A stretch of 64,000 nt of DNA, taken from the NCBI GenBank assembly GCA_017405115.1, contig JAFRBA010000107.1, positions 1-64,000 on the forward strand, written 5' to 3'. Source of the stretch: Kiritimatiellia bacterium. Its GTDB lineage: Bacteria > Verrucomicrobiota > Kiritimatiellia > RFP12 > UBA1067. Positions 8,163 through 18,100 of this stretch are shown in pieces; position 1 is the first letter of the stretch, and the number at the start of each line of letters is the position of its first letter. Made by a program: the position numbers and the translations under genes. The notes beneath the pieces are model-generated. The model saw only the letters and a list, made by a program, of their open reading frames with translations. It did no database searches and had not been told where the DNA came from.

Positions 8163-8962
8163 AGAAGACAATGCTGGTTACAGGTGCGACGAAGAACACC
8201 GGCTGGGCGATTGCAAGACGCTTCGCCGCAGACGGATGGAACGTCGTCGTAACCAGCCGGAGCGCGGCGTCCGCAGAGGTCGCCGCCGCGAAGCTGAAGG
8301 GCGAGTTTCCATCCGTCGACGCGCTCGGCCTCGCGATGGATCCCGCGAAAGTGGGCGACATTCGCGTCGCTTTCGCTTCCGTTGGAGAGAGGTTAGGCAG
8401 GCTCGATGCATTCGTCTCAAACGCGGCCAACCTGGGCGTCGGCCTTTCCGTCCTGAATTCCGCCGAGGCGGACTGGGACGCCGTGATGAACGCCAACGCG
8501 CGGGCGGCGTTCTTCGGGGCGCAGGAGGCCGTGAAGCTCATGGAGGGCGGCGGCTCGATCGTGTTCATCTCAAGCTGCCATGCGAAAAGGGCAGTGCCGG
8601 GCCGCGCGCTCTACACGATCTCGAAGGCGGCGATCGGCGGCATGACGCGCTCCCTCGCGGTCGAGCTCGCATGCCTTGGGATTCGCGTGAACGCCATACT
8701 TGCGGGCGCGGTGCGCACGGATCGGTGGGACGGACTTTCCGAGGAAGAGGTTGCGAAGCGCCGCGCGCGCTGGCCGGTCGGCCGCGAATCCGCGCCGGAG
8801 CAGATTGCGGATGCCGTCGCATTCCTCTGCTCCGACTCCGCCGGCACCGTCTCGGGCGCTGAGATTCCCGTCGATAGCGGAATCGGCGCCTGTCTGCTCG
8901 CTTACAACAAGGACTGGATCAAGAACGACCCGTACAACGTGAAGTACTGGGAGAAGAAGTGA
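8159..8962 (+). CDS. Short-chain dehydrogenase of the sugar-acid operon
   Basis: A 267-residue classical SDR. It has TGATKNTG (near 8) for cofactor binding, SNAAN, a catalytic serine in FISSCHA and Tyr-x-x-x-Lys in YTISKAA, ending in a PVDSGIGACLL segment. The start at 8159 is fixed by the ATGA overlap with the transporter gene; earlier codons of the same open frame lie inside that gene. With a KDPG-type aldolase and an enolase-superfamily dehydratase it could oxidise an aldose to the aldonate/aldonolactone (as in non-phosphorylated L-rhamnose, L-fucose or galactose routes) or act on a keto-deoxy acid. The substrate cannot be named from sequence. It is not closely similar to the UxuB-like SDR at 4778. 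Confidence 0.75.
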   Translation: MKKTMLVTGATKNTGWAIARRFAADGWNVVVTSRSAASAEVAAAKLKGEFPSVDALGLAMDPAKVGDIRVAFASVGERLGRLDAFVSNAANLGVGLSVLNSAEADWDAVMNANARAAFFGAQEAVKLMEGGGSIVFISSCHAKRAVPGRALYTISKAAIGGMTRSLAVELACLGIRVNAILAGAVRTDRWDGLSEEEVAKRRARWPVGRESAPEQIADAVAFLCSDSAGTVSGAEIPVDSGIGACLLAYNKDWIKNDPYNVKYWEKK

Positions 8963-8965
8963 GAG

Positions 8966-9069
8966 ATTGTTCACAAATGGCAAATGACAAAATTGTTCAC
9001 AAATTACAAATCGCAATTTGTATTTGTGGCAATGGTGGCATTTGTGGACAATTGAGATTTGTGAACAAT
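8966..9069. repeat. Nested inverted repeat between SDR and aldolase genes
   Basis: The 13-mer ATTGTTCACAAAT occurs at 8966-8978 and 8992-9004. Its inverse ATTTGTGAACAAT is at 9057-9069 (perfect), with ATTTGTGGACAAT at 9040-9052 (one change). The central part holds a small perfect hairpin, ACAAAT-CGCA-ATTTGT (9006-9021). The whole ~104-bp block could fold into a long imperfect stem in the operon mRNA. It is AT-rich compared with its surroundings and resembles dispersed intergenic repeat elements. It could also stabilise or process the transcript. Confidence 0.75.
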
Positions 9070-9086
9070 GAAAATAGGGAGTAAGC

Positions 9087-9749
9087 ATGAATGCAATTGA
9101 CGAACTGAAGAAGACGCGCTTGATGGTGTTGGCGAGGGGCGTGCCTAAAAAGGTGCTTGTAAAGGGCGTCGCGGCAATCGCCGATGCGGGCGTGACGGTG
9201 TTCGAGTCGACTTTCGACCATCGCCGCAAGGACTGCATTGCCGAGAACGCGGAGAAGATCGCCGCGCTCGTCGCTGCGCTTGGCGACCGGATGTCCATTG
9301 GCGCGGGAACTGTTCTTTCCGTAGAGGAAGTCCGTGCTGCGCACGAGGCGGGCGCGACATTCGTCGTAAGCCCCGACACCGACCCCGATGTCGTCGCCGA
9401 GACAAGGCGGCTTGGGATGGTGTCCATTCCCGGAGCAATGACGCCGAGCGAGATCAAGCGGGCGTATTCGCTTGGCGCGGACATCGTAAAGCTCTTTCCC
9501 GCCGACGATCTTGGCTACCACTACATACAGAACCTAAAGGGGCCAATGCCGCACATCCCGCTCATGGCGACGGGCGGCGTGAACCCCGAGACGATTCCGG
9601 AGTTTCTCTCGCGAGGCATAATGGCGGTAGGGACTGGCATTACCATTTTCCGCCCCGACCTCGTTGCCGCAGAGGACTACGAAGGCATCAAGGCGCTCGC
9701 AAAGGAACATGTTGCGGCGATAAGGAAATTCAACCATGAAAATCACTGA
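9087..9749 (+). CDS. eda: KDPG/KHG-type 2-keto-3-deoxy acid aldolase
   Basis: A 220-residue class I aldolase of the Eda family. The Schiff-base lysine lies in ADIVKLFPAD (near residue 135), the family's most conserved motif. VFESTFD supplies the glutamate near 45, and IGAGTVLS and MATGGVNPE match the other active-site loops. It splits a 2-keto-3-deoxy acid (KDPG, or unphosphorylated or deoxy relatives) into pyruvate and an aldehyde. No sugar-acid kinase is in the operon, so the substrate may be unphosphorylated, or the kinase is elsewhere. GGGAG precedes the ATG by 6 bases. The 3' end overlaps the dehydratase gene by 14 bases. Confidence 0.85.
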   Translation: MNAIDELKKTRLMVLARGVPKKVLVKGVAAIADAGVTVFESTFDHRRKDCIAENAEKIAALVAALGDRMSIGAGTVLSVEEVRAAHEAGATFVVSPDTDPDVVAETRRLGMVSIPGAMTPSEIKRAYSLGADIVKLFPADDLGYHYIQNLKGPMPHIPLMATGGVNPETIPEFLSRGIMAVGTGITIFRPDLVAAEDYEGIKALAKEHVAAIRKFNHENH

Positions 9750-10929
9750 TGTTAAGATTTACACGCTTGACGCTTTTCGCACCAACTGGGCGTTCGTCAA
9801 GGTCGAGACCGACGAAGGGCTGTACGGCTGGGGAGAGGCGACGCTCGGAACGCAGGAGATGTCGCTCGAAGGGTGTGTCGCGGACTACAAGCGGCTCATA
9901 GTGGGGCGCAATCCGCTTGAAGTCGAGAGGATGCTTTTCGAGGTCTATCGCGACAGCTACTGGAAGGGCGGGCCGGTGATGATGAGCGCACTTGCCGGAA
10001 TCGAGATCGCCTGCTGGGACATCGCGGGCAAGTTCTACAATGTCCCGACCTACGCGCTCTTCGGCGGCAAGATGCGCGACAAGGTGAAGATGTACGCGAA
10101 CGCGTGGTTCGTCGGCGCGCGCGAGCCGGATGATTTTGCCGCCGCCGCGAAGAAGGTGAAGGCACTCGGCATAAAGGCGCTGAAGTGGGACCCGTTCGGC
10201 AAGGCGCACATGACGCTTTCGCGCGAAGAGATGGACCATGCCGTCGCCGTCGTCGGCGCGGTGCGCGACGCGGTAGGGCCCGAGATGGAGATCCTCATCG
10301 AGTGCCACGGACGGTTCAACCACTACACCGCAGTTGCCGCATCCAAGGAACTTGCGCCGTTCAAGCCGATGCTGATGGAAGAACCGGTCGTCCCGGACAA
10401 CAACGACTCGCTTGCTTGGGTGCGCGACCATAGCGCGGTGCCGATTGCGGCGGGCGAGAGATTCTACGGGATGTATGCCTGGAACGACGTCCTCAGGAAG
10501 AACTGCGTCGACATCGCCCAGCCGGACATCTTCCACAACATGGGGCTTTTTACCTCGAAGAAGGTTGCGGCAATGTGCGAGGCGAACCACGTTCCCGTGA
10601 GCTTCCACAATCCGTCGGGGCCAATCTCCAACGCGGCGATTCTCCAGCTCGCGGCCACCACGCCGAACTTCCTCATCCACGAGATGATGCTGACGGACGG
10701 CTCCTTCCGCAAGCTCGTCACGAACGAGTGCGTGAAGTTCGAGGATGGCTGCCTTCTCATCGGAGACAAGCCGGGTCTCGGCATCGAGGTGAACGAGGAG
10801 GAGGTCGCGAAGCGCCCGTACAAGCCGCGGATGCTTCGCCATTATACTGGCGCACTCACGGACATACGGCCTAAGGGCGACACGTTCTATTACTTCGACG
10901 GGCTCGAATGCGAACACCCCGTGTTCTGA
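9736..10929 (+). CDS. Enolase-superfamily sugar-acid dehydratase (galactonate dehydratase-like)
   Basis: A 397-residue protein of the mandelate racemase/muconate lactonizing group. WGEATLG near 34, an Asp/Glu/Glu metal-ligand pattern (ILIECHGRFNHYT, MLMEEPVVP, IAAGERFYG) and FHNPSGPISNA with a catalytic histidine near the end are those of acid-sugar dehydratases such as DgoD. It would remove water from an aldonate to give the 2-keto-3-deoxy acid used by the aldolase just upstream. The GH78 gene at the window start makes L-rhamnonate possible, but D-galactonate or others fit equally. It is the last gene of the operon; no clear terminator follows. Confidence 0.8.
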   Translation: MKITDVKIYTLDAFRTNWAFVKVETDEGLYGWGEATLGTQEMSLEGCVADYKRLIVGRNPLEVERMLFEVYRDSYWKGGPVMMSALAGIEIACWDIAGKFYNVPTYALFGGKMRDKVKMYANAWFVGAREPDDFAAAAKKVKALGIKALKWDPFGKAHMTLSREEMDHAVAVVGAVRDAVGPEMEILIECHGRFNHYTAVAASKELAPFKPMLMEEPVVPDNNDSLAWVRDHSAVPIAAGERFYGMYAWNDVLRKNCVDIAQPDIFHNMGLFTSKKVAAMCEANHVPVSFHNPSGPISNAAILQLAATTPNFLIHEMMLTDGSFRKLVTNECVKFEDGCLLIGDKPGLGIEVNEEEVAKRPYKPRMLRHYTGALTDIRPKGDTFYYFDGLECEHPVF

Positions 10930-11008
10930 GGATCGGGCGATGGGTGATTTTGTAGGTCTTATTGTCGGTCGCTGTGGATTTTTTTGTCCATTGCGTCACA
11001 TTATCTGA

Positions 11009-11014
11009 TAAAAT
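11009..11014 (+). promoter_or_regulatory. Extended -10 promoter of the regulator-glycosidase operon
   Basis: TGA-TAAAAT, hexamer at 11009-11014; the ATG at 11022 begins 7 bases later, so the transcript is probably leaderless. Earlier in-frame codons (from 10962) lie upstream of this promoter. Confidence 0.6.
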
Positions 11015-11021
11015 TCCAGAC

Positions 11022-13643
11022 ATGGTAGCCCGAGTACCGCATCTTGTAAAGCTTGACACCTCGTCTGAGAGCCCTCTATACGAGCAGATGTCTGCGCAGA
11101 TTGCATCTGCAATCGAGAGTGGACGTTTGAAGTCAGGCGACCGCCTGCCTTCGCTGAAGGAGTGGTCGTCGGAGCTCGGCGTCGGCTCGTGGGTGCCGCG
11201 CCGCGCGATGTCGGAGCTGGCGAAGAAGGGCCTGGTCGACGTTCGCCGGCACATGGGGGCTGTCGTGTCGGCGGCGGCGTCGCATCCCATGAGGGGCAAG
11301 GTTGTCTACCTTAGCATAGATCGCGGCAACATCTGGGCGCGCGAAGTGTTTTCGTTCAATTTCGGCGAGGCGCTCCGCGGCGCCGGCTACAGCTACGAGC
11401 GAGTGAGCGTGGCTGGGCGGCGGCAGGATCGTGCCTGGCCGAAGTCCGCGTTCGATTTCTCCCATCTTCGCAGCGTTGTCAAAGACGGCGTTTCGTTCGC
11501 CTGGGTTGGATGCTCGGCCAAGTTTGTCGTCGAGCCGCTGATCGAGGCTGGCGTGCCATTTTCTGTCGTTGGCGACTTCGATTGTCCTGAAGCGGTCGAC
11601 GTGTTTCGGGAGCCATGCATCGAAATGGCGAAGGAGATTGTCGCCTTGCTGAAGAAGGCCTGCTGCAAATCCGTCATGTACGTCGGCTATGGTCGCTGGA
11701 TCGACGGCGCGAAGATGGCTTCGACGTTCTACAGCTCGGGGCTTAGGCTCTCGCGTCTCTGCATAAAGCCGTCCGACGCCGCCACGGAGGCGGATTTCGC
11801 CCAACGCGCCGCCCTTGAGGAGTTCGAAAGGCGTCTTTCCGGTGGCAAGGGGTGGCTGCCGGACGCGTTTGTATTCTCCGACGACTACGTAGCCGCTGGC
11901 GCGCTCTTCGCGCTTGCGCACCATGGCGTCGAGGCGCCGCGAGACGTCAAGGTCGTGTCCTTCGCGAACAAGAGGCATCTGCCTGTCTACCTTCGTCCGC
12001 TCACGCGCATCGAGAACGATCCCGTGCGGAACGGCAGGGAGGCGGCCAAGTACGTCGTGTCCGTACTGCGTGGCGGCCGCCGGCATGTCCCAGACATCTT
12101 CCCGAAGCTGCTCAAGGGGGCGACGCTGCTGGTCATGGTCCTTGCCTTGCCTTTCGCGCTTGCCGCAAGGCCGATGATCGACGACGCGCACGACCGAGTG
12201 CAGACCACGCTCGACCCGATGATGGACCGGATCGGCACGCTTTCACCGCGATCGGCCGGCGAGGTAGGGCCGTCGCGTCTCGCCATCGGCTGCGAAATGC
12301 TGCCGCGCGGATACGGCGAATTCGAGAACATAAAGGAATACCTTCCGCCGCTTGGCATCGCCCGCGTAAGGCTGCACGCCGCATGGGCGAAGCTTGAGCC
12401 GCAGCGCGGCAAGTGGGATTTCGAATGGCTGGACAGGCAGGTCAGCTGGCTCGTCGAAAACGGGATGGAGCCGATCCTGGAGACGAGCTACGGAAACCCG
12501 GTCTATCCGGGCGCGGGCGGCGCGTCGCTTTCGGACGGCATGCCGCGCGGCGAGGAGGCCCTTGCCGCCTGGGACCGCTATGTGGACGAGCTCGCGCGGC
12601 ACTATCCGAACGTGAAGAACTGGGCCTGCTGGAACGAGCCAAACAACATAGACGCCAACACGCCCGAAATCGTCGTGGACAACAATATCCGCACCGCGCG
12701 GATCATATTGAAGCACATCCCGGACGCCAAGATCGGGATGCTCACGCTGGGCACTCGGAAGATGAACGAGTTCACCGAGAAATGTCTCAAGCTGTTCAAG
12801 GAAAGGAATGCGCTCGGCCTCTTCACGTGGATCATCTATCACGACTACACCCCTAACCCGGACGCCTGCTACGGGAACCGGGTTGACGCTTGGGCTGAAA
12901 TCGTGCGCAAGTACGCCCCTGGGCTAAAGATATGGAACGGCGAGTCGGGCGCCACGAGCGACGCGCACTACTCCGGCGGAATCTCGTCCCTGAAATGGAA
13001 CTCCGAGCTTACGCAGGCGAAGTGGGACGCGCGCCGCCTCGTCGCGGACCTGGGGCACGGCTTCGACTCGCTAGTGTTCACGATCTACGACCCGTGCTAC
13101 GACCAGCCGGAGCGCTACACGCGGCACATCCCGCCGTACTGGGTGCGCACGCGCAATGACCGCTTCATGAAGCGAATGGGGCTTCTCAAGTGCAACGACC
13201 GCCTCGAAGTCGTGAAGGTGAAGCCCGCCTACTATGCCGTGCAGAACGTGGCTGTGCTTTTCGACTCGACCATCGAGGCTGGCGGAGTTCAGGTTGACGT
13301 GTTTCCCGGCGAGGGCGGCGAAGGACTGGTGACGTACGCGTTCCGCCAGAAGGGCACGGATATTCCGCTCATCGCGTTCTGGGACGCCTCGAGGCATCCC
13401 GAGAACAACAACGACATCCGCAGGGCCACGCTGTCGGTCGTCATGTACAAGCCCAGGGAGCCGGTTTGGATCGACATGGTGACCGGCGCGATATACAAAA
13501 TCCCCGACGGGATGGTCATCGGCGACCACAGGGGCAAGAAAAGCACTCTTTTCGAGTGCGTCCCGTACTACGACGCTCCGGTCGTGATCACAGAACTCTC
13601 GCTGACAATCAAGGGCAAAGATGGAAAGGCGGAAGGACGGTGA
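11022..13643 (+). CDS. GntR-LacI regulator fused through a membrane/signal segment to a GH-A glycosidase
   Basis: A single 873-residue frame with three parts. Residues ~1-85 are a GntR winged helix (SPLYEQMSAQIASAIESGRL, then DRLPSLKEWSSELGVGS). Residues ~90-370 are a LacI-like ligand domain (DAFVFSDDYVAAGALFAL, DVKVVSFANKRHLPVYL). Near 365-385 comes KLLKGATLLVMVLALPFALAA, which looks like a LacI-type C-terminus running straight into a signal peptide or membrane anchor. Residues ~410-873 are a clan GH-A TIM barrel with acid/base Glu in ACWNEPNN and nucleophile Glu in NGESGAT. This barrel is paralogous to the next gene and to the end of the gene at 25189. If real, it is a membrane-tethered regulator with a periplasmic glycosidase; otherwise it is a recent read-through fusion or an assembly error. 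Confidence 0.8.
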   Translation: MVARVPHLVKLDTSSESPLYEQMSAQIASAIESGRLKSGDRLPSLKEWSSELGVGSWVPRRAMSELAKKGLVDVRRHMGAVVSAAASHPMRGKVVYLSIDRGNIWAREVFSFNFGEALRGAGYSYERVSVAGRRQDRAWPKSAFDFSHLRSVVKDGVSFAWVGCSAKFVVEPLIEAGVPFSVVGDFDCPEAVDVFREPCIEMAKEIVALLKKACCKSVMYVGYGRWIDGAKMASTFYSSGLRLSRLCIKPSDAATEADFAQRAALEEFERRLSGGKGWLPDAFVFSDDYVAAGALFALAHHGVEAPRDVKVVSFANKRHLPVYLRPLTRIENDPVRNGREAAKYVVSVLRGGRRHVPDIFPKLLKGATLLVMVLALPFALAARPMIDDAHDRVQTTLDPMMDRIGTLSPRSAGEVGPSRLAIGCEMLPRGYGEFENIKEYLPPLGIARVRLHAAWAKLEPQRGKWDFEWLDRQVSWLVENGMEPILETSYGNPVYPGAGGASLSDGMPRGEEALAAWDRYVDELARHYPNVKNWACWNEPNNIDANTPEIVVDNNIRTARIILKHIPDAKIGMLTLGTRKMNEFTEKCLKLFKERNALGLFTWIIYHDYTPNPDACYGNRVDAWAEIVRKYAPGLKIWNGESGATSDAHYSGGISSLKWNSELTQAKWDARRLVADLGHGFDSLVFTIYDPCYDQPERYTRHIPPYWVRTRNDRFMKRMGLLKCNDRLEVVKVKPAYYAVQNVAVLFDSTIEAGGVQVDVFPGEGGEGLVTYAFRQKGTDIPLIAFWDASRHPENNNDIRRATLSVVMYKPREPVWIDMVTGAIYKIPDGMVIGDHRGKKSTLFECVPYYDAPVVITELSLTIKGKDGKAEGR

Positions 13644-13645
13644 GC

Positions 13646-15142
13646 ATGCCACGCTTTAGTTCCTGCATCGTGATGTTCGCCTTATGGTCCACGGCGTTCG
13701 CCGTGGATGCGGCGGTTGAACTGGATGCAGGCCCATACCGCGTCAAGACGCCGCTCAAGGTGGACATGAAGCGCATCGGAACGATCCGGCCTCGCCCAAC
13801 GGACGAGATAAAGTCGTCCAACTGGACGATAGGATGCGAGACCCTCGACCGAGACTTTGCGGATTTCGACGCATACAAGCGCTTCCTCAAGCCTCTCGGC
13901 ATCAAGAAGATACGGTTGCAGGCCGGATGGGCGAAATGCGAGAAGGAGAAGGGGCGGTACGACTTTTCGTGGCTTGACCGGCAGGTTGACTTCGCCCTTG
14001 AGAACGGCATTGTCCCTATGCTGGAGACGGGCTATGGCAATCCCGTCTATCCGGGTGGTGGCGGCTGGGACCTTGCCGGCGGCTTCCCGACGAGCGAAGA
14101 GGGCCTCGCGGGGTGGGATGCCTGGGTGGACGCGATCTCCAGGCACTTCGCCACGCGCGTGCGCGACTGGGCTATGTGGAACGAGCCCGACTACGGGCAC
14201 AAGTCGTCGAAGCCGCCCGAACTGATAGCGGCGTTCAACGTGCGCACCGCGAAGATAATCCGCCGCAACATCCCTGGCGCGCGCATCGCCGGCCTTTCGC
14301 TCGCCCGCAACGATGCGGCGTTTCTTGAGGCGTGCCTCAAGGCCATGGGCCCGGACGTGGCGCTCTTCGACTCGATCATCTACCACGGCTACGCATCTGC
14401 GCCGGAGAGTTCGTATGCGCAGGTCGAGGCCCAGAAGGCCGTGCTCGCCAGATATAACCCTTCGGCGAAGATGCGGCAGGGCGAGAACGGCTGTCCGAGC
14501 GAGATGTGCACGTACTTCGCCCTCTCGAAGACGCCATGGAGCGAATACAGCCAGGCGAAGTGGGACATGCGCAGGATGCTCGGCGACCTCGGGCACGACG
14601 TGGAGTCGAGCGTGTTCACGATTTGCGACTTCAACCACAGGGGGCGCGAGATCAACCGCAAGGGACTTCTCCGCGCGAACGCGAAAAGGGAGGTCATCGC
14701 CGTCAAGCGCGCCTACTACGCCGTGCAGAACGTGGCGAGCGTCTTCGACGACACGCTTGTGCGCGTTGCGGACTCCGGGTTCGGAACGACGGACGAAACG
14801 GTCTGCACGTATGAGTACCGGAAAGACGACGGCGCGAGAGTGTTTGCGTTCTGGACCTGCGGCTCTTCCATGATCGAAGCCGGCGTCCCCGCCTGCGAGA
14901 GGCCGGGCGACGGCTTTGCCACGCGTCCGTATGCATTCTATTGGACTGGCGCGCCGCTGAAGGACCCCGTGTGGGTGGACCTCCTGACCGGTGCCGTCTA
15001 CGAATTTCCGCGGAGCGGCCAGCTCGTCCATTCGGACGGCGTCACCTTCGTCGACGTTCCGGTATACGACTCGCCGAGCCTGCTTACGGAGCGTCGGGTC
15101 GTCATGCATGTTCAACAGCCAAAGGAGGGTACCATCCCATGA
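13646..15142 (+). CDS. Secreted GH-A clan glycosidase (GH39/GH5-like)
   Basis: A 498-residue protein with a signal peptide (about residues 1-23, ending AFAVDAA). The TIM barrel carries WNEPDYGH (acid/base Glu, near 180) and QGENGCPSE (nucleophile Glu, near 280), the paired glutamates of clan GH-A. The exact family cannot be fixed; GH39-like enzymes are closest in motif spacing. The block RIGTIRPRPTDEIKSSNWTI just after the signal peptide recurs in the glycosidase parts at 11022 and 25189, so the three are paralogues. The start at 13646 follows GGAAGGACGG by 5 bases and lies 2 bases after the previous stop. The gene end overlaps the next start (ATGA). Confidence 0.8.
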   Translation: MPRFSSCIVMFALWSTAFAVDAAVELDAGPYRVKTPLKVDMKRIGTIRPRPTDEIKSSNWTIGCETLDRDFADFDAYKRFLKPLGIKKIRLQAGWAKCEKEKGRYDFSWLDRQVDFALENGIVPMLETGYGNPVYPGGGGWDLAGGFPTSEEGLAGWDAWVDAISRHFATRVRDWAMWNEPDYGHKSSKPPELIAAFNVRTAKIIRRNIPGARIAGLSLARNDAAFLEACLKAMGPDVALFDSIIYHGYASAPESSYAQVEAQKAVLARYNPSAKMRQGENGCPSEMCTYFALSKTPWSEYSQAKWDMRRMLGDLGHDVESSVFTICDFNHRGREINRKGLLRANAKREVIAVKRAYYAVQNVASVFDDTLVRVADSGFGTTDETVCTYEYRKDDGARVFAFWTCGSSMIEAGVPACERPGDGFATRPYAFYWTGAPLKDPVWVDLLTGAVYEFPRSGQLVHSDGVTFVDVPVYDSPSLLTERRVVMHVQQPKEGTIP

Positions 15143-18100
15143 AAAACGAAAAAACAGCACTCAGCAGGACATTGCTCGGTGGCGTGGTGGTTGCGCTCGT
15201 TGCGCTTTCCGCCGCGCGGCTTGAAGCCGACACCTATGTCAACAACCGCGGCTGGTATTGGCCGAACAAGAACCCGATACCATGGGGAGAGTATCCGCAT
15301 TACTGGTGGAACTTGACGACGGGCGCGGAGGCGACGGTCGCCCCCTCGCTGACGGACGTCGTCTGCCTGACCAACTATCCCGGCTATCTGCAGGTATTCC
15401 GGGCGGGCACTGTCGGCACGGCTGGCTCTACGTCCGCCGGCGAGATATACGGCGGGCCCGACAAAGAGATTCTCCTTGCGGAGCGCTCTACGTCCTCTTC
15501 CCCGGACTCGTACTGCGCGCAGACGTTCACCGTCGTCAACCCCGACGGATTCTCTGGATTCTGGAGCTCCGGGGACTCGAAGGCGGAAATCATCCTTGAG
15601 CCGGAGCCGGGCCATTCCCCGTCGCTGTCGCACGTCGTGGCGACCAACCGCATGGTCCTGACGGTTGGCTCGCCTGCAAGCGTCGAATCCATCCAGGGCG
15701 GTTCGGCTGTCGACAAGAAGGGGGGCGGCACACTGCGCGTGAAGTCCGTCTGCGGCGTGGATACCGGAATCTTCCTGCAGGAGGGCGATCTCGAACTGGA
15801 CGGCGTTCCGGCCAAGACTACGGCACCAGTTGCCGGCGCGCTGTACCACTTCGACGCCTCGCGCATCGACACGATGACATACAACGTAGCAGACGGGCGC
15901 ACGAATGTCACGGCGTGGGCTTCGCTCGGCGGCACAGGCATGTCGGCCTTCGTTCCGCCAAACCTCACGACAACGGGATCGTTGAAGATCAACTATGCGA
16001 ACGCGCCGTTCATAAGTCCGGTGAAGTCGCCGACCGGGCTGCCTCTGCTCGATTTCGGCTCCGCCACGGTGGCGGGCGTTCCCACCTACGGGCCGACGAA
16101 CTGCACGATGGCCCTCTCTCGCCCGGACGGCACTTCGTCGGTGACGGAGGCGGGATGCGCCACGATTCGCGAGGTGTTCTACGCGGGCGTCCACACCCAG
16201 ATCAACAGTGCGCCGCTCTTCGGAGGGTATAACGAGTACGACTTTCACGCGGACGGTGTGCCCAGACGCTACTCGCCGTCAAACGCCGCGAAGAGCGTGC
16301 TTTTTGGCGAACACACTTTCAACGGTGCGCCGGCGAACAACGCGATGGGGGTCGTGGGACGCGCCTGGACGGACTTCCACGTCTACAGCTGCGGTGCGAC
16401 GTCGTCGACGGCGCGCGTGCGCTATCTGGCGACAGACCGTCTCACCCCGGGCAAGGTCGGCGGCTGGCGTGTCGGCGAGATACTGTTGTACACGAACGCC
16501 CTGACGCGCGCCGAGCGCCACCAGGTGGTTCGCTACCTCATGCGGAAGTGGATGGGCGCGGACGATGCGGACGTCGGCAGGCTTGTCGTCGCGACGGCGG
16601 ATTCCGCAGTCGGCGTGCGAGAGGGCGGCGTCGCCAACGTGCGCAGACTCGCCGCCGTCAGCGGGTCGCTTGAAAAGACGGGCGGCGGGTGCCTTGAGGT
16701 CGACCACATAAGCCCTGACGGGCTTGCCGTTTCCGTCGAGGCCGGTTCGATTGCGTTGACGCCGGAGAACTCCCCCGTGTCCGCGTCGCCGGCTCCCGCC
16801 GCGAACCCCGTGCTCTGGCTGGACGCCGAACATGCGCTCACCTGCACTAACGCGGAAGGTTCTTCCGTGCGCTGCGTCACGAAATGGGCCGACCGGCGAG
16901 GCGAGGGTTTCGGCGGATACGCCGAGCTCCCGGAGGGCAATGCCTACTGGTACGGCCTGCCGCCATACGTGAAGCCCGGCGTGGCGAACGGCCACGACCT
17001 CGTGAGCTTCTGCTATCCCGGAAGCAACGACAATTCGTACCAGAGCTGGATGCGCATTGTGCCGTCCGGCGAGAACGCATGCGAGGCCTTCATCGCCCAG
17101 CGGATTGTCAACCGCTCCAACAAGTGCTCGATATTCGGCTCCACCACCCTCAAGTTGTACGCTGGGTTCTGGAACGTGCTGGACGCATCGACTGGAGGGC
17201 CGACGGTGCCTGGCGCCGTCTGGACACTCAACGGCGCGCCGTTCGACCCGTGGACGTACCGCTTGGCGTCATCGGCCGAGTCTGACGTGAAGGTCTATTC
17301 TGTAGCCCTCCCTTCGAAGCACGCGTTCGACCTGCTGGCGAAGACACGCACAAACGTCGCCGAGTCGCAAGGGCGCGTTGACATCGGCGAATTCATAATC
17401 TACGACCGCAGGCTCACGGATGCGGAGCGGCGCGACACCGTCGCGTACCTGATGGAGAAGTGGCGCGGCGAGAAGGGGCCGGACGCCGAGCGGCTCAGGA
17501 TATCTTCGGTGTCGTATTCCCAGGGGACGTCGCCGTCGCTCGCGACAGGGCAGGACGTCATCGTGAACGAGATCGACGGCATCGCGGGGAGGCCGTTCAC
17601 GAAGAGCGGCTCCGGGACGATGACGGTCATGGGAAGCCGCAGCGGCCTTGCGCCGTCTTCGATAACCGTGGAGGGCGGCGTGCTAAGGTTCGAGATTGCG
17701 CCGGATCCCGCAGCGACAGCGCTGTTCCATTTCGACGCATCCGACCTGCATTCCATCTCCCGCCGCGTGGAGGACGGCGGCGCGCGCACAAACGTGACGC
17801 AATGGGCTGACGTGCGCGGCAACGGGATTCTTGCGACGACGTTCGTAGATAACATAATCTCCTTCACGAACGCGACGCTCAAGACGGTCGAGACAGCAGA
17901 AGGAGTGTCGCGCACCGTCGTGGACTTCGGACGGCGCAACAACAACTCCACCGAGCCGAGATATGGCGACGCAGCCGGCATGAAGATATCTGGCGTCGCG
18001 GACAAGACCGTACGCGAGCTGCACGTCGTGTGGGCGGATGCGAATGCGGAAGTCGAACCGGGCGTTTTCCGCCGTGCAGACATGGCGACGGCGCAAAACG

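Noticed and set aside
10962..11021. Longer start for the regulator-glycosidase
   Set aside because: These codons precede the extended -10 at 11009; the HTH begins properly from 11022.
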